Translations under genes and position numbers: made by a program | Notes under the pieces: generated by a model | Seen by the model: only the letters and a program-made list of their open reading frames with translations | The model's database searches: none | Told to the model about the DNA's origin: nothing | NCBI RefSeq assembly: GCF_900497805.2 | Contig: NW_020954569.1 | Location: 22,431,903-22,495,902, forward strand | Length of the DNA: 64,000 bases | From: Vombatus ursinus | Lineage: Eukaryota > Chordata > Mammalia > Diprotodontia > Vombatidae | Direction of reading: 5' to 3' | Shown: one piece after another, positions 21,440 to 32,754 of the stretch | How the letters are laid out: each line of letters begins with the position of its first letter | Position numbering within the stretch: position 1 is the stretch's first letter

Positions 21440-22530
21440 AAATTAGATTGTTCCACCTTTGTATGTTTTCTTTCAAGGTGTTATTTTCTTCAGTATTTTT
21501 TTTGGGCCTCCTTTAGCAAGCTGTTGACTTGTTTTTCATGATTTTCTTGCATCACTCTCAGTTTTTCCTCTACTTCTCTTACTTGCTCTCAAAATCCTTT
21601 TTGAGCTCTTTCATGGCCTGGGACAAATTCTTATTTTTCTTGGAGGCTTTGGATGTAGGAGCTTTGACTTTGTTGTCTTCTTCTGGTTGTATGTTTTGAT
21701 CTTCTTTATCACCAAAGTAAGATAACATAGTCTGACTCTTTTTGCCCTACTTACTCATGATCCCGGCCAATTACTTGAGTTTTAAACTCTTTGTTAAGGT
21801 AAGAGTCTGCTTCCAATGTGAAGAGTGTACTGTCCCAATCTTTGGGGGTTTGTACAGCTGTTTTCAGAGATACTTTTAGGGACCTGTAAATTTTCAGTTC
21901 TTCCAAGGTGGTATGATAAGGGGAGAGGTGTTTCCTCTCCACAGCCACAACAAGCTCCACCATGCTAGTGCTCCTCCTCATCTGAGTACCCCTGTTCAGA
22001 GCTGTGACCCAGATCCAAGCACTGGCAGAGCAAAAAATTCCTGCCTCAACACTGGCAAAAAGATCCCTGCAATCTCCCTCTGATCAGCCACTAGATCCCT
22101 CTCAGTCTGTGGGCGGGAAGCTCAGGAGGCAGCTGCTGCCCCAGAGGCCGTGCTCAGAGCTTGCAACTGAGACCTAGCTCCTTCTCTCACCGCAGTCACA
22201 GATTTTTCCCACTGACCTTCTAAGTTGTCTTTGGCGTTCATGGGTTGAGAAGTCTGCCCATGATTCAGTCCTCTGAGGCCTGCTCCAGGTTCGCTGCAGC
22301 CTGCTCACCCATGTCGCACTGCGCTCCTCTCCCCGCCCAGCACGATATACCTTTCTGATCAACCATCCAGGCTGTCTTTGGCTGGAAATTTGTTTCACTC
22401 TGTCTTTTTGTGGGTTTTGCTGCTTTAGAATTTGTTTAGAGACATTTTTTTTTTACAGGTATTTGGAGGGGTTTGGGGGAGAGCTCAAGCAAGTCACTGC
22501 TTTCATTCCACCATCTTGGCTCCACCCCCT
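21440..22530 (-). mobile_element. L1 LINE 5' end (5'UTR and ORF1 start), minus strand
   Basis: The minus strand begins at 22530 with 'gggggtggagccaagatggt', the L1 5' edge also seen at 3885. About 550 bases of GC-richer 5'UTR follow, then an ORF1 start near 21760-21690: MSK, then KSQTMLSYFGDKEDQ and a Lys/Glu-rich coiled-coil-like stretch, running to about 21440. The remaining ORF1, ORF2 and 3'UTR are missing, with no poly-A on the left. The minus-strand frames at 21751-21981 and 22174-22398 lie in the 5'UTR and are not genes. Like L1 copy 1, this element has lost its 3' side. Confidence 0.8.
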
Positions 22531-22539
22531 GTATCTTTT

Positions 22540-22725
22540 CTTTTATACATCCCCTTCTATCCTCTGACATGACCTCTAGGCTGATGCAGGAATTCACTAT
22601 CTCACATCTAGACTATTGCAATAGCCTGCTGGTAGATCTTCCTTCCTCCAGTCTCTCCCCACTCCATTCCATATGCTATTCAGTTTTTAAAATTGCTCTC
22701 TCCAAAATCACTCCTTTATGACAAA
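22540..22725 (+). mobile_element. L2 LINE fragment (end of ORF2)
   Basis: 'actatctcacatctagacta', 'ttgcaatagcctgctggtag' and 'cttcctccagtctctcccca' are a strong match to L2. The 82-residue frame at 22473-22721 overlaps this and contains L2-coded residues. Confidence 0.75.
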
Positions 22726-22729
22726 GAGA

Positions 22730-22880
22730 AAACATGGCAAAGTGGATACAGATCTCAATTTAGAGTCAGGATATGGGTTCAAGATCAGCCTCTGACGTAA
22801 GGTGACTTTATGACAATGGACAAATCTCTTAATTTCTCAGAAACTTTCTAGGTATATAAATTACAGAGAATTTGTTACTA
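22730..22880 (+). repeat. MIR/WSINE-class SINE, old
   Basis: 'catggcaaagtggatacaga', 'gagtcaggatatgggttcaa' and 'ggacaaatctcttaatttct' give a degraded tRNA-type SINE. Confidence 0.55.
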
Positions 22881-23377
22881 ATCTGCCTTGCTAGAGGGAT
22901 TTTCTTCAACAGGTTTTCTTATACCAAATAAATACTTTTAGCAAAAAACAAACAAATAAAAAAAAAAGACAGGGAGGCCAACTACGCTTCTGTTTGCTGC
23001 TAAACCCCATCAACAATGTAAATGAGATAGTCAGACTATTTCCTTTACAATAGAGACTTGAAATATAGGGAAAATATTCATTGCCCAGCCTTATGTGTAG
23101 CAAGATATATTTCTATGGATTGTTGTTTAGATGTCTGGAACCTTTTTATGTCATTGCCCTTAATATAACATCACTTTAACTGTATTTGATGATAGAAGTT
23201 CTAAAAAGTTCCAAGGGAGCCTTGGAAAGTTCTGTCTTCGATATGGCCAAATAAGAAAGTGTGATATATTGTTTATGGCTTAACGATGCAGACGGGAACA
23301 GGAGTGTACCTTTTTCAGTAAACTCATGGCAGGTCTTGTCCTGTCACTTCTTTCAGCGGTTATCAGGGGGTAGGTTT

Positions 23378-23407
23378 TGTAATGTGTGTGTGTGTGTGTG
23401 TGTGTGC
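23378..23407. repeat. (GT)n microsatellite
   Basis: About 13 GT units followed by 'gcatgcacatgtgacagaca'. Confidence 0.95.
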
Positions 23408-23879
23408 ATGCACATGTGACAGACAGACATAGAGAGAAAAAAGACCTAGAGAGGCAGAGAGAGGCAGAGGAGAGGGAGGGAGGTAGATGAAGAAAGGGAT
23501 TTGGGAGATGGAAAAGTGAGAGAGAGATTAAAGTTTTGCGTCATTGAGAGACTCATCAATTTGTATAAATGCAATTCTTCTGTCAGAAAATGCTTGATGC
23601 TTACAAATGGAGACAATCCTGAAATGTCTTGTACTGAATTTCGTATGATTCAGCAGATTGAAATTTTAAGTGAAAATTTAATTTTCTTGACTGAATGAAT
23701 GAAGCTGCCTGAAAAAGAAATGTCTGCAAAAAGACATTGAATATTATATATATGGAGGTTTAATGCATTATTTTTATTGTAATATATTCACATCACTAAC
23801 AAGGTAAGAACGTGAAGAGACCAAAAAAAAACCCCAAAAACAGAAAGGTTATTTGGGCGGAACTAGATTTATTATCTGA

Positions 23880-24560
23880 TTGTGTACTGTGTTCAAAAGA
23901 GTGAGGAAAATAGGAGACTTTGCAACCCTTCACTGAGCAGCGTTAAAGAGTCTGCCACAAGCAGTTTAACAGGCTTTGTTAAAGAGCATTCTCTGCCAAT
24001 TTCACAGTAATTAGTGTACTTCTTAGCCAGCGCCAAAGAGATGAGAAATGTAAGGAAACCAGCTAGCTGCAGCCAGGCAACTTATCTTATTATCATGCTC
24101 CGTAATAGAACTCTTAAATGGTCCCTTTGGTGAATCAGAGTAGGTTTAAACAACTTCAGTATCATAATAGCAAAATCCCTAAGCATTATTCTAGAAAACA
24201 CCACCTCTGATCCTTTTACATTATCTAATATTAAAGCATTTAATATGCAGAATGTATTTGGTGAAGACAGGGGCTATGTTTTGTCAAAGCTGAAGGAAGC
24301 AGATATGTTAAGCACAGAGAAGAATAGACTTGGGGGTAACATCTCTGTTGTCTCACAGCATTGAAAGGCTGTTTTATGAAACAGGGAATAGCCTTACTGC
24401 ATTCAAACTGCTCTTTCTGCTTGGCACCATGCGATAAAACTGAATAATGGATGCAAGTTGCAAAGAGGCAATTTAAGCTTAAAGAGAGAGGTGGCATGGG
24501 GGTGCAAGGGGGCAATAACTACAAAACAAAAAATGAATAAATAAAACAAAACAGAAATTT
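23880..24560. other. Unique, repeat-free segment
   Basis: No dispersed repeat recognised. The part at 23930-24200 has a balanced base composition, many ATTA/TAAT cores and no reading frame; it is a candidate conserved non-coding element (see findings). The frame at 24240-24515 on the minus strand has no domain I recognise. Confidence 0.4.
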
Positions 24561-24569
24561 TATTAAAGC

Positions 24570-24745
24570 TATCCCAAAACAGAATAAGCTACATAAAGAG
24601 GCAGGGGACTTCCTGTCATTGGAGGTTTTTGAGCAAAGTCTGGATGAACACTCGTGTGATTGTAGTTCTGGAGAGATTCTGGTTCAGGTATGTATTAGAC
24701 TAGAGACTAGAGACAGACTGAGATCTTGTGAATTTAGCATCTCCA
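24570..24745 (+). mobile_element. CR1/L3 LINE 3' tail
   Basis: 'gacttcctgtcattggaggt', 'ttttgagcaaagtctggatg', 'aacactcgtgtgattgtagt' and 'tctggttcaggtatgtatta' match the end of CR1/L3. Confidence 0.65.
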
Positions 24746-24798
24746 TTAATACCTAACACTTTGGCTTATACAAAGCAGAAGTTTGGCACATATTTATT

Positions 24799-24996
24799 TT
24801 TGTTCAGTCATTTCAGTTGTGTCTGACTCTTGGTAACCACATTTGGGGTTTTCTTGGCAAAGATACTGGTGTGGTTTGCCATTTCCTTCTCCAGCTCATT
24901 TTATAGAGGAGGAACTGAAGCAAACAGGTCTGACTTGAACTCAGGAAGATGAGTTTTTCTGTGATTTTTCCCCTGGGAAACCTAGATGCCCCTGGT
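24799..24996 (-). mobile_element. MAR1-like SINE, minus strand, internally shortened
   Basis: It begins 'tgttcagtcatttcagttgt', 'gtctgactcttggtaaccac', 'tttggggttttcttggcaaa', and ends 'aacctagatgcccc'. The middle around box B is reduced. Target duplication acatatttatt / acatgtttatt (24788-24798 and 24997-25007). Confidence 0.9.
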
Positions 24997-25327
24997 ACAT
25001 GTTTATTCAAGTAGTAAACCCAATTATAATCCCAATTTTTATTATCTGGCATTATCTGGTTTGTCTGGCATTGACTTTTAAGGGGAAAAACATCAACAAC
25101 TAGGGAAGTCAGGAAATGTCTCCTATAGAATAGAACACCTGACCTAAACCTAGAGCAGTTATTTGGAAAACAATGTCTTGAATTTTACCAAAGTAATTTC
25201 TAAATCAATCAGTTTTATAGTGAAAAGCAGGCATTACCCAGTTAGTTGTGTAATGAGTCATACTATTTATAATGTGACATATAAAAAGTTCAAGAGACTT
25301 AGTTTCTGGGCAATTAATGATTTTGTT

Positions 25328-25385
25328 AATTGCGGCTAGCAAATAATTAATAAAAAGGATGATTTTGTAAACCAAAAGACTAATC
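25328..25385 (+). repeat. Copy A of a 60-base duplicated segment
   Basis: Contains 'ggctagcaaataattaataa' and 'tgtaaaccaaaagactaatc'. It recurs with about 94 percent identity at 26572-26631. Its surroundings are not a recognised element. Confidence 0.85.
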
Positions 25386-25410
25386 GTGGAGGCCTCTCAA
25401 CACTTATATA

Positions 25411-25600
25411 ACCTTGGGGCAGCTAGGTGGTACAGTGAATAGAGCACCACTGGCCTTGGAGTCAGGAGGACCTGAGTTTAAATCCCTCCTTAGACACATA
25501 ACACTTACTAGCTATGTGAACCTGGGCAAGTCACTTCACCCCAATTGCCTAACCAAAAAAACAAAAGAACAAAAAACAAATAAACAACAAAGAAAAAAAA
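25411..25600 (+). mobile_element. WSINE1-like SINE with long A-rich tail
   Basis: Head at 25416, complete body, and an A-rich tail of about 50 bases with CAA/AAC interruptions. Target duplication aacacttatat (25399-25409 and 25601-25611). Confidence 0.95.
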
Positions 25601-25611
25601 AACACTTATAT

Positions 25612-26135
25612 CACTTATATACCCTTGGAAGAGTGGGTTGTCCTGACAGGCAGCAATCAACTCTGATTGGTTAACAATGAGAGAATGAATATTATACTGA
25701 GGTGGACCTATTCTGATGAGGGACTAGGGGAATATTATTCTGATTATGTCACTCTTACTCCCAGATTGCCCTGAGCAATCTAGACAAAGAGATCTACTAC
25801 CAATCCAAGCCTGCCCAAATGTAACACAATAGACTGGAATTTACCTAGATTAGATTTTTTTTTTACTCTTTAATCAGAACTAAGCTTTCCCCAGCTGGGT
25901 GGGGTCTCAATCAAGATTAAAAATGTACCCTGTGGATTTGGGCAATTTCATCTATTAGCAATGTCCTTCAGATGCTGGCTGAATAATTTACAAGGCCCTG
26001 ATTTCTGTATGAGGAAACAGAAAAAAAATTACTCTCAATAATTGGTTATTAATATAAGAGAGAAATAATTATCTCTCTCAATAAGAAGATAGAAATGGCT
26101 GGATTGGATAGGACCAATCCCATACATGAAGACCT
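25612..26135. other. Non-coding stretch, nothing recognised
   Basis: Mixed composition, no gene and no family recognised. Confidence 0.5.
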
Positions 26136-26139
26136 ATAT

Positions 26140-26490
26140 GCACCTATATTAGTCTTTATTGAAAACGATTTCAAAATAGGTAAGGACTTGGTCAAAAGAT
26201 AGAAACAAACAGTTCTCAAAAGAAGATGCACAAAATATTAACAACTATATGAAAGAATATTCTAATCACTGATAAGAAAAACGCAAATCAAACATCCACA
26301 AGGTTTTACCCCACACCCAGTAAATTGGCAAAGATGAGAAAAGATGGGAATAGTAAATGTTGAAGGCATGGTGGAAAGCTATATACACTAATGTAATATC
26401 AATGGAACAATGAATTAGAACAACAATTTTGGGAAAGAATTTGCAATTATGCAAGTGAAGTGATAAAATGCTCTTTGACCTTGAGATTCA
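26140..26490 (+). mobile_element. L1 LINE, ORF2 C-terminal region, old subfamily
   Basis: 'taggtaaggacttggtcaaa', 'aacaaacagttctcaaaaga', 'acccagtaaattggcaaaga' and 'tttgggaaagaatttgcaat' match the conserved end of L1 ORF2 (compare the younger copy at 63.2-64.0 kb). Many stops are present. Confidence 0.75.
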
Positions 26491-26492
26491 AT

Positions 26493-26530
26493 TAAGAGTT
26501 GGACAGGACTGAAAAACAAGGTAACAACAA
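26493..26530 (+). repeat. RTE/MAR1-type SINE tail remnant
   Basis: 'gagttggacaggactgaaaa' followed by 'caaggtaacaacaac' is the terminal block of MAR1-like SINEs, here without its body. Confidence 0.6.
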
Positions 26531-26920
26531 CAGAGAAACATAGAAAGACTTGAATGAAATGTTGTAGAATTAATTGTGGCTAGCAAAAATAATTAATAAA
26601 AAGGATGATCTTGTAAACCAAAAGACTAATCAGAATCAGGGCAACTACACATACAATTACTGCAATGATACAAATGGAAAGAAAAACAAACACAAGGCAA
26701 TTGAAAATGAAAGCTGTGAATTAAGAAGAACTAGATTAACCCAAAGAAGAAAAATGAGAAGATAACTTCTCCCCCTCCTTTGAGGTGGGAAGACTATAGG
26801 GGTGGAACATCATATCTAATGGCAAGATTTTTTTCAATGTATTGATTGATTCAGTGGTTGTTTTAACTGCTTTCCTCTTATTCTTTTTTCTTTGAAAATT
26901 ATTTGTTTTAAGGAATGCTC
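26531..26920 (+). mobile_element. L1 3'UTR (old subfamily) with a copied-in 60-base segment
   Basis: 'gagaaacatagaaagacttg' to 'atgaaatg', then the 60-base copy B (26572-26631), then 'tacaaatggaaagaaaaaca', 'ctccccctcctttgaggtgg' and 'ggtggaacatcatatctaat'. A related L1 3'UTR at 61409-61680 has no such 60-base segment at the corresponding place. Confidence 0.65.
26572..26631 (+). repeat. Copy B of a 60-base duplicated segment
   Basis: Same order as copy A at 25328-25385, with two substitutions and a 2-base length difference visible by eye. Confidence 0.85.
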
Positions 26921-26959
26921 TGACAAGAATGTTAGAGAAATCTAGGCAATGTAGAAGCA

Positions 26960-27062
26960 AAAATAAATAATTAAATAAATAAACGAACAAATAAATAAAT
27001 AAATGAATGAATGAATGAATGAGTAGATAAATAAATAAATAAATAAATGAACAAACAAACAT
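26960..27062. repeat. (AAAT)n/(AATG)n microsatellite
   Basis: Alternating AAAT, AATG and AAAC tetramers over about 100 bases. The minus-strand frame here is Ile/Tyr/Phe low complexity. Confidence 0.95.
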
Positions 27063-27544
27063 CTAGAAATTGGGGGTGAGTGGGAAAAAAAATAAGGCCA
27101 GGCTGGTATGGCATCAAATCAAAACAATTTATCCAATTCCTAAGAGGCAGAGTTGTCCTGAAGGAAGTTTGAACCTGCTCAGATAAGCAGATTGTTAAAT
27201 TTTCAGTGTGAGCCTTTATACCTCAGAAACCAGGAAACGCTATAAATCATGGGAATTTTTTGTTGTTGTTGTTGATTGTTTAGACTTAAATAATTGATGG
27301 AGAAAGCATTAATAATGCAAATTAAACTTAAAAGTGTGTCATGCACCTTTTAAAAAAAATTTTGTTAAACATTTACTACAATAAAGTTGCTTAGAAGTTA
27401 TCTTAAAGACAAATTTGAGAAGGTATTGTTTTGTTGTTTTGTTTTATTTTTTAACAGTCACATAGGCAGAGAATTGAATGGACTGAGATCTTTGAAATTA
27501 ATTCTGCCTGCCCTACATTAGACACAGGGGATATGTACTGGTTC

Positions 27545-27765
27545 TGTGATTTTATTAGTAAGATGAACTCCTAGGTAAGGAAGCTCTCTCTTTCAATGCA
27601 AATGGGCACCTATAACATTAAGTCTCCAAGAGTTACCCAAACCACTGAGACTTGCCCAGGATCAATCACGCAGTTAGTTTGTTTCAGAGGCAGAACTTAA
27701 ACCCAAGTCTATCTAGCTTTAAGACTGGCTTTCTAGTCTACCATGCTGCCTGACCTATATCAACC
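27545..27765 (-). mobile_element. MIR-related SINE, antisense, extended variant
   Basis: 'gaactcctaggtaaggaagc', 'ctctctctttcaatgcaaat', 'ccactgagacttgcccagga', 'cagaggcagaacttaaaccc' and 'tctaccatgctgcctg' are in order. The same extended layout recurs at 35400-35605. Confidence 0.65.
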
Positions 27766-27769
27766 TTGC

Positions 27770-28700
27770 ATAAATATATGCTTATTCTTTGCAGCATTAC
27801 AGAAAAGGAAAATAAACATTATATGAATATATTGTTTTAAATGCCTGTCATTGGATATGAGTACTGGTCGTTGTGTTCTGTTATTGACATAACTTTAAAT
27901 GCAAACACTGTGGGTCATGGAAATGAATATGTCCTGATGCCAGGAGGTAGAATGAAATGTGTTTCTTCAAAAACACCCTAACTGCAATGGATTTTTAGAT
28001 ATTCACATAGTTTTCATTAAGATGGAGTATAGGATATACACCTTAATTTATCTAAGTAAAATATTAGTCAATTTCTTCAAACTTACTTATTAAATTAAAG
28101 GTCAGTGTAGTTACCTCCTAAAATAATTTTTAAACAATTACCATCAGTACCCTATGACTTGTCAGATGCATACAAAATTTTAACTGATTTCACTAACATA
28201 GTGGACTCCAATGACCTGATCCTCACTTTGAAAACATCTCTTTATCTCAATAACACATTTTTTTTTTAGGGTTGTAAGGCTAAATACTGACCCTTACTAT
28301 TTCAAGAAATTGTGCTATGTTGATCTGGGGAAGGTTTACTCCAAAGCCTCAAATTCTTTACCAGTAGATGACTCTTCTGCAGATATCACAATAGAATATA
28401 ATGTTTCTGAAACATATTGTTTGACTTTTAAAAACAATTTCAGGTGTGTATTGTGTGAAATACGACCTCTTTGTTGTTATAGAAAGATTGAAAACTCTGT
28501 AAATATATGATTGTATGTATATATATATATTTTTTTTCATAAAATTTCTTTCACAATATTTAATAATCTGAACAATACCCTAGTACACATACAGAATAAA
28601 TGACATGATATTGGCAAGAGACTATATAAAACAACTATTCTAGATATTAAGTATATAGAATATCTTAGTATGAGCAGAGTTTGTTTACCCAAACTGAGAC
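27770..28700. other. Non-coding AT-rich stretch
   Basis: No repeat or gene recognised. The 66-residue frame at 28310-28510 has no domain signature. Confidence 0.45.
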
Positions 28701-30467
28701 ATGTGGGGATCCCACCCTATGGTCAAAACACACAAAAAAATGTAGAAAGATGATTCCACTTACTATGGATACATGGAATGTGTGTGCACTTATAGACTAC
28801 ACAAAACCAGAAGACCTAAAATATGAACAGCTCTTGTTGTGAGAAACTCAGAAGGTATTACATCCAAATAGCAGCCCTGAGAGAAAGCTGGCAAATAAAG
28901 GCCAGCTTCCTGACGTCAGAGCTGGATGCACATTTTTTCTGGAGTGGCTGCAGTGAAAGAGACCTGTGAAGCTGGGGTAGGTTTTGCAATCAAAACTAAG
29001 CTAGCCAACAAGCTTGTATGCCTACCAAAAGGAGTGAACTACAGGCTCATGACAATGTGATTGACACTTACAGAAAAATGCTATGCCACCATCATCAATG
29101 CCTATGATCCCACTATGATGAACTCTGATAAGGTCAAAGAAAAAAAAATAATGAAGACTTGGAGACCCTTATCATCAGTGTGTTGAAAGAGGACAAGCTT
29201 GTAACTATGGGTAACTTTAATGAGCAGGCTTAGACTATTAGACTTGACAGGAAGTCCTTGGGAGGAATGGAGTTGAAAACAGCAACAGCAATGGTCACTT
29301 ACTACTGAAGACTTGTGCATCTCATGATCTCATGACCTTTTCATCACCCACACTGTCTTCTATTTATCTAAATGCAATAAAACTCTGTGGATGCACTCTT
29401 GCAGTAAACATTGGCATTTGATAGACTATGTGATTATAATGAGAAGAGACAGACAGGATGTGAGTGTGATGAAGGCAATGTGAGGCAAAGAGTGCTGGAT
29501 TGATCATAGACTTATCTTCTCCATGCTAAATATTCACATTCAACAATAGCAGCGGCCCCAAGGAAAAATGATCCCCAGAAGAATTAATGTCAATAGACTA
29601 GGGCACTTCTTTAGGCAGAACAGTTTGTTGCTAACTTGGAGGGAAAGTTGAGCCAACACACCATTGGCAACAGTGGAGCTGAAAAGGAGAGGGCAGCTTT
29701 CAGAGATTTGCTGGTATAGCATTATATTTGCTCATCCGGGTCAGAACACTTGCAAACATCAAGACTGGCTTGAAGAAAATGATGGGGAAATTCAGAAGCT
29801 GCTAAATTAAAAACAAGAACTCCACAGGGTTTATCCATCTCTAACAAGCAGCATTTGATTCCATCAAAAGTAAAGTACAAGCAAAGCTTAGAGAGATGAG
29901 GGATTATTGGCTTAGTAAGAAGGCAGATGAAATTCAGTTTTATGCTGATAATAACAATCCAAAGCGCTTTTATGATGCAATGAAGGCCATTTATGGGCCA
30001 AACATCTAGGGTGTATCTCAACCACTCAGTGCTGATGGAGCTAGATTGATTAGTGATAAGGATATAATCTTAGAGAGATGGGCTGAACACTTACATCGTG
30101 TTCTCAACAGACTGTCATCAATCAATGCTGGAGCTGTTGACTATTTACCTCAAATTGAAGTCAATGCCTTCCTAGCTGAAGTTCCAACTGAAGAAGAAGT
30201 TTTGAATGCCATTAGGCTCCTTCCATGTGGCAAAGCACCTGGTGCTGATTCTATTCCAACTGAGATTTACAAGGTGGGGGGGGGCTCCACTGTTCATACC
30301 GAAGTCGACTGAAATTTTCTGGGTAATATGGCAAGAGACAGTTATCCCCCAGGAGTTCAAGGATGCCTCCATTCTTCATCTATATAAAGGTAAAGAGATA
30401 GATCGTCCTGTGACAATCACAGGGGGATCTCTCTCTTAGTCATGGCTGACAAGATTCTTGCTAGAAG

Positions 30468-31210
30468 GAATTGAGAATTGAAGAATGCCCATCAATTGGG
30501 AAATGGCTGAACAAGTTGTGGTATATAAATGTAATGAGGGGCAGCTAGGTGGCACAGTGGATAGAGCACCAGCCCTGAAGTCAGGAGGACCTGAGTTCAA
30601 ATCCGCCCTCAGACCAAACACTTGACACTTACTAGTTGTGTGACCCTGGGCAAGTCACTTAACCCCAATTGCCTAAAAGGAAAAAAAATGGAATACTATT
30701 GCACTGTAAGAAATGAAAAGCAGGTGGATTTCAGAAAAACCTGGAAAGACTTGTACTGACTGATGCTGAGTGAAGTGAGCAGAACCAGGAGAACACTGTA
30801 CACAGTAACAGCAACCCTGAGCAAAACTCAACTATGATGGACTTGGCTCTTCTCAGCAATGCAATGATCCAAGACAATTCCAAGAGATTCATGAAGGAAA
30901 ATTCTGACCACATCCTGAGAAAGAACTGTGGAGTCTGAATGCAGATTGAAGCAGACTATTTTCGCTTTTTTGTTGTTTTTTTTTTTTTCTCATAGTTTTT
31001 CCCTTTTGTTCTGAGTCCTCTTTCACAACACGGCTAATGTAGAAATATGTTTAACATGATTGTACATGTATAACCTACATCAGATTGCTCGCCATCTTGG
31101 GGAGTGGGGAGGGAGAAAATGTGAAGCTCAAGATCTTACAAAGAGAAATGTTGAGAACTAGCTTTACATGTAATTGCAAAAAAAAATACTATTAAGAAGT
31201 GAAAAAAAAA
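30468..31210 (+). mobile_element. 5'-truncated L1 3' end inside the RTE
   Basis: It starts 'gaattgagaattgaagaatg' and continues through the L1 3'UTR ('gaacaagttgtggtatataa', 'gcagaaccaggagaacactg', 'aacaattccaagagattcat'-type text, 'gattgctcgccatcttgggg') to an A-rich end at about 31200. Target duplication about gattcttgctagaag / attttattgccagag (30453-30467 and 31211-31225). The RTE reading resumes directly after it. Confidence 0.9.
30538..30684 (+). mobile_element. WSINE1-like SINE inside the L1 3' end
   Basis: Complete head, body ('gaagtcaggaggacctgagt') and A-rich tail. It interrupts the L1 text between 'tataaatgtaatg' and 'ggaatactattgc', so it is the youngest of the three nested elements. 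Confidence 0.93.
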
Positions 31211-32754
31211 ATTTTATTGCCAGAGTCCTCCTTACTAGGCTGATCCTTCACCTGGAAGATGGTCATCTACCTGAGAGCCAGAGTGGCTTCAAAAAGGGCT
31301 GAGGAACAGTCAATATGGTGTTTGCTGCCCGACAATTCCAGAAGAAATGCCAGGAGCAGAACAGAGTTCAGCGCACAATGTTCGTAGATCTGACAAGTCA
31401 GTTCTGATACTGTCAGTCACTAGGGCTATTGTATAATTATGTCAAAATTTGGTTGCCCAGAGAAGTTAATCTGTATTGTACATCAATTTCACAATGGCAT
31501 GCCTGTCCGGTTTCTGGATAATGGATGATGCTCTCACACTTTCCCAGTCACCAGTAGAGTGAAACAAGCCTGCTGTTTGCTCCCGTGCTTTTTAGCATGA
31601 TGTTTTCAGTCATGTTGAATGCCTTCAATGAGGACAAACAGAGCATCCAGGTCAGCTACTGTACTGATGGTAAAATCTGCAACTTGAAAAAGCTACAAGA
31701 CAAGACTAAAGTGGAGGGAGTGTTTGCGTATGACTTTTTGTTTGCGAATGATTATGCACTCAATACAGCCTCTGAAGTTGAGATGCAGCAAAGTGTAGAT
31801 TGATTCTCTGCTGCTTCTGCTAATTTTGTCCTAACAATTAACATCAAGAAAACACACGTGCACCATCAGCCAGCACCACACCATCTATATGTGGAACCAT
31901 AGGTTACAGCAAATGGAGAAGTTCTGAATGCTGTGGATAAGTTCACTTACCTTGGCAGTATACTTTCCCGATAGGTGCACATTGATAATGAGGTTGACAC
32001 ACACACATTACCAGAGCTAGCTCAGTGTTTGGGAGGTTCCAAAGGAAAGTGTGGGAGGGAAGAGGTATTAAACTGACTACCAAACTGAAGGTCTACAGAG
32101 CTGTTGTGCTGATCTCATTGGTGTATGCCTGTGAAACCTGGACATTATGCCAGCCCCATGTCAGGAAGCTGAATGTTTTCCATTTGAATTGTCTTAGGAA
32201 GATTCTGAAGATCACCTGGCAGGATAAGATATCAGACACTGAGGTCATTTCCCAAACTCAACTGCCAAGCATTCAAACTCTACTGGAGAGTGCCCAACTC
32301 TAATTGGCTGGCCATGTTGTTCAAATGCCAAACATACATTTGCCAAAAAGACTATTTTATGGAGAACTCACACAGGGTAAGCACTAACATGGAGGTCAGA
32401 AAAAGATACAAGGATATTCTGATGGTCTCTCTTAAGAACTTTGGAACTGATTGTGTGTCATGGGAGGCACTGGCACAGGACCGCCCAACATGGTGTGCCC
32501 TCATCAGAGAAGGTGCTGTGCTCTATGAGCAAAGCAAAGGTGAAGTAACTCAAAAGAGATGTGAGATGCACACATTTAGAGAATCTACCCCAAATGTTCA
32601 CATGCACTATTTGTGCCCAATCCCTGGCAGAGCCTTCTGTATTGGTCTGATCAGCTACAGTTGGGTGCATTATAACTTGATTCTAAGATAGTGATGTCAT
32701 TTTGGTCTTCTTTGAGAACGAAGGACAATAATCAACCAACTAACCAACCAACAT

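Larger units (their letters stand above)
28745..32690 (+). pseudogene. RTE endonuclease/reverse-transcriptase ORF, broken
   Basis: The ORF copies element RNA into a nicked chromosomal site. Visible in order: endonuclease pieces (near 28900-29230) AGCTFFWSGCSE, LVCLPKGVNYRLM and LKEDKLVTMGNFNEQ; DHRLIFSML at about 29500 (end of the endonuclease fold); ILERWAEHLHRVLNRLSSIN at 30070; LLPCGKAPGADSIPTEIYK at 30215 (RT motif); VYAYDFLFANDYALN-like text at 31730, where the catalytic FADD has become FAND; VYRAVVLISLVYACETWTLC at 32095; and a last block CPIPGRAFCIGLISY at 32620 that looks like a decayed C-terminal CCHH finger. Multiple frame changes and stops are present besides the L1 insertion, so it is dead. 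Confidence 0.8.
28740..32752 (+). mobile_element. RTE-clade LINE, nearly full length, interrupted and decayed
   Basis: The endonuclease region begins near 28745 (TWNV-type start), the reverse transcriptase spans about 30040-32000 and the C-terminal region ends near 32690. The 3' end, 'ttggtcttctttgagaacga' then 'aggacaataatcaaccaac', is a short A/C-rich tail instead of poly-A, as in RTE elements. An L1 3' end (30468-31210) interrupts the RT domain. Divergence and the later L1 plus SINE insertions make it one of the older LINEs here. Some LINEs annotated as craniofacial-development-protein-2-like carry the same endonuclease type; the exact clade (RTE-BovB or RTE-X) is uncertain. Confidence 0.8.
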
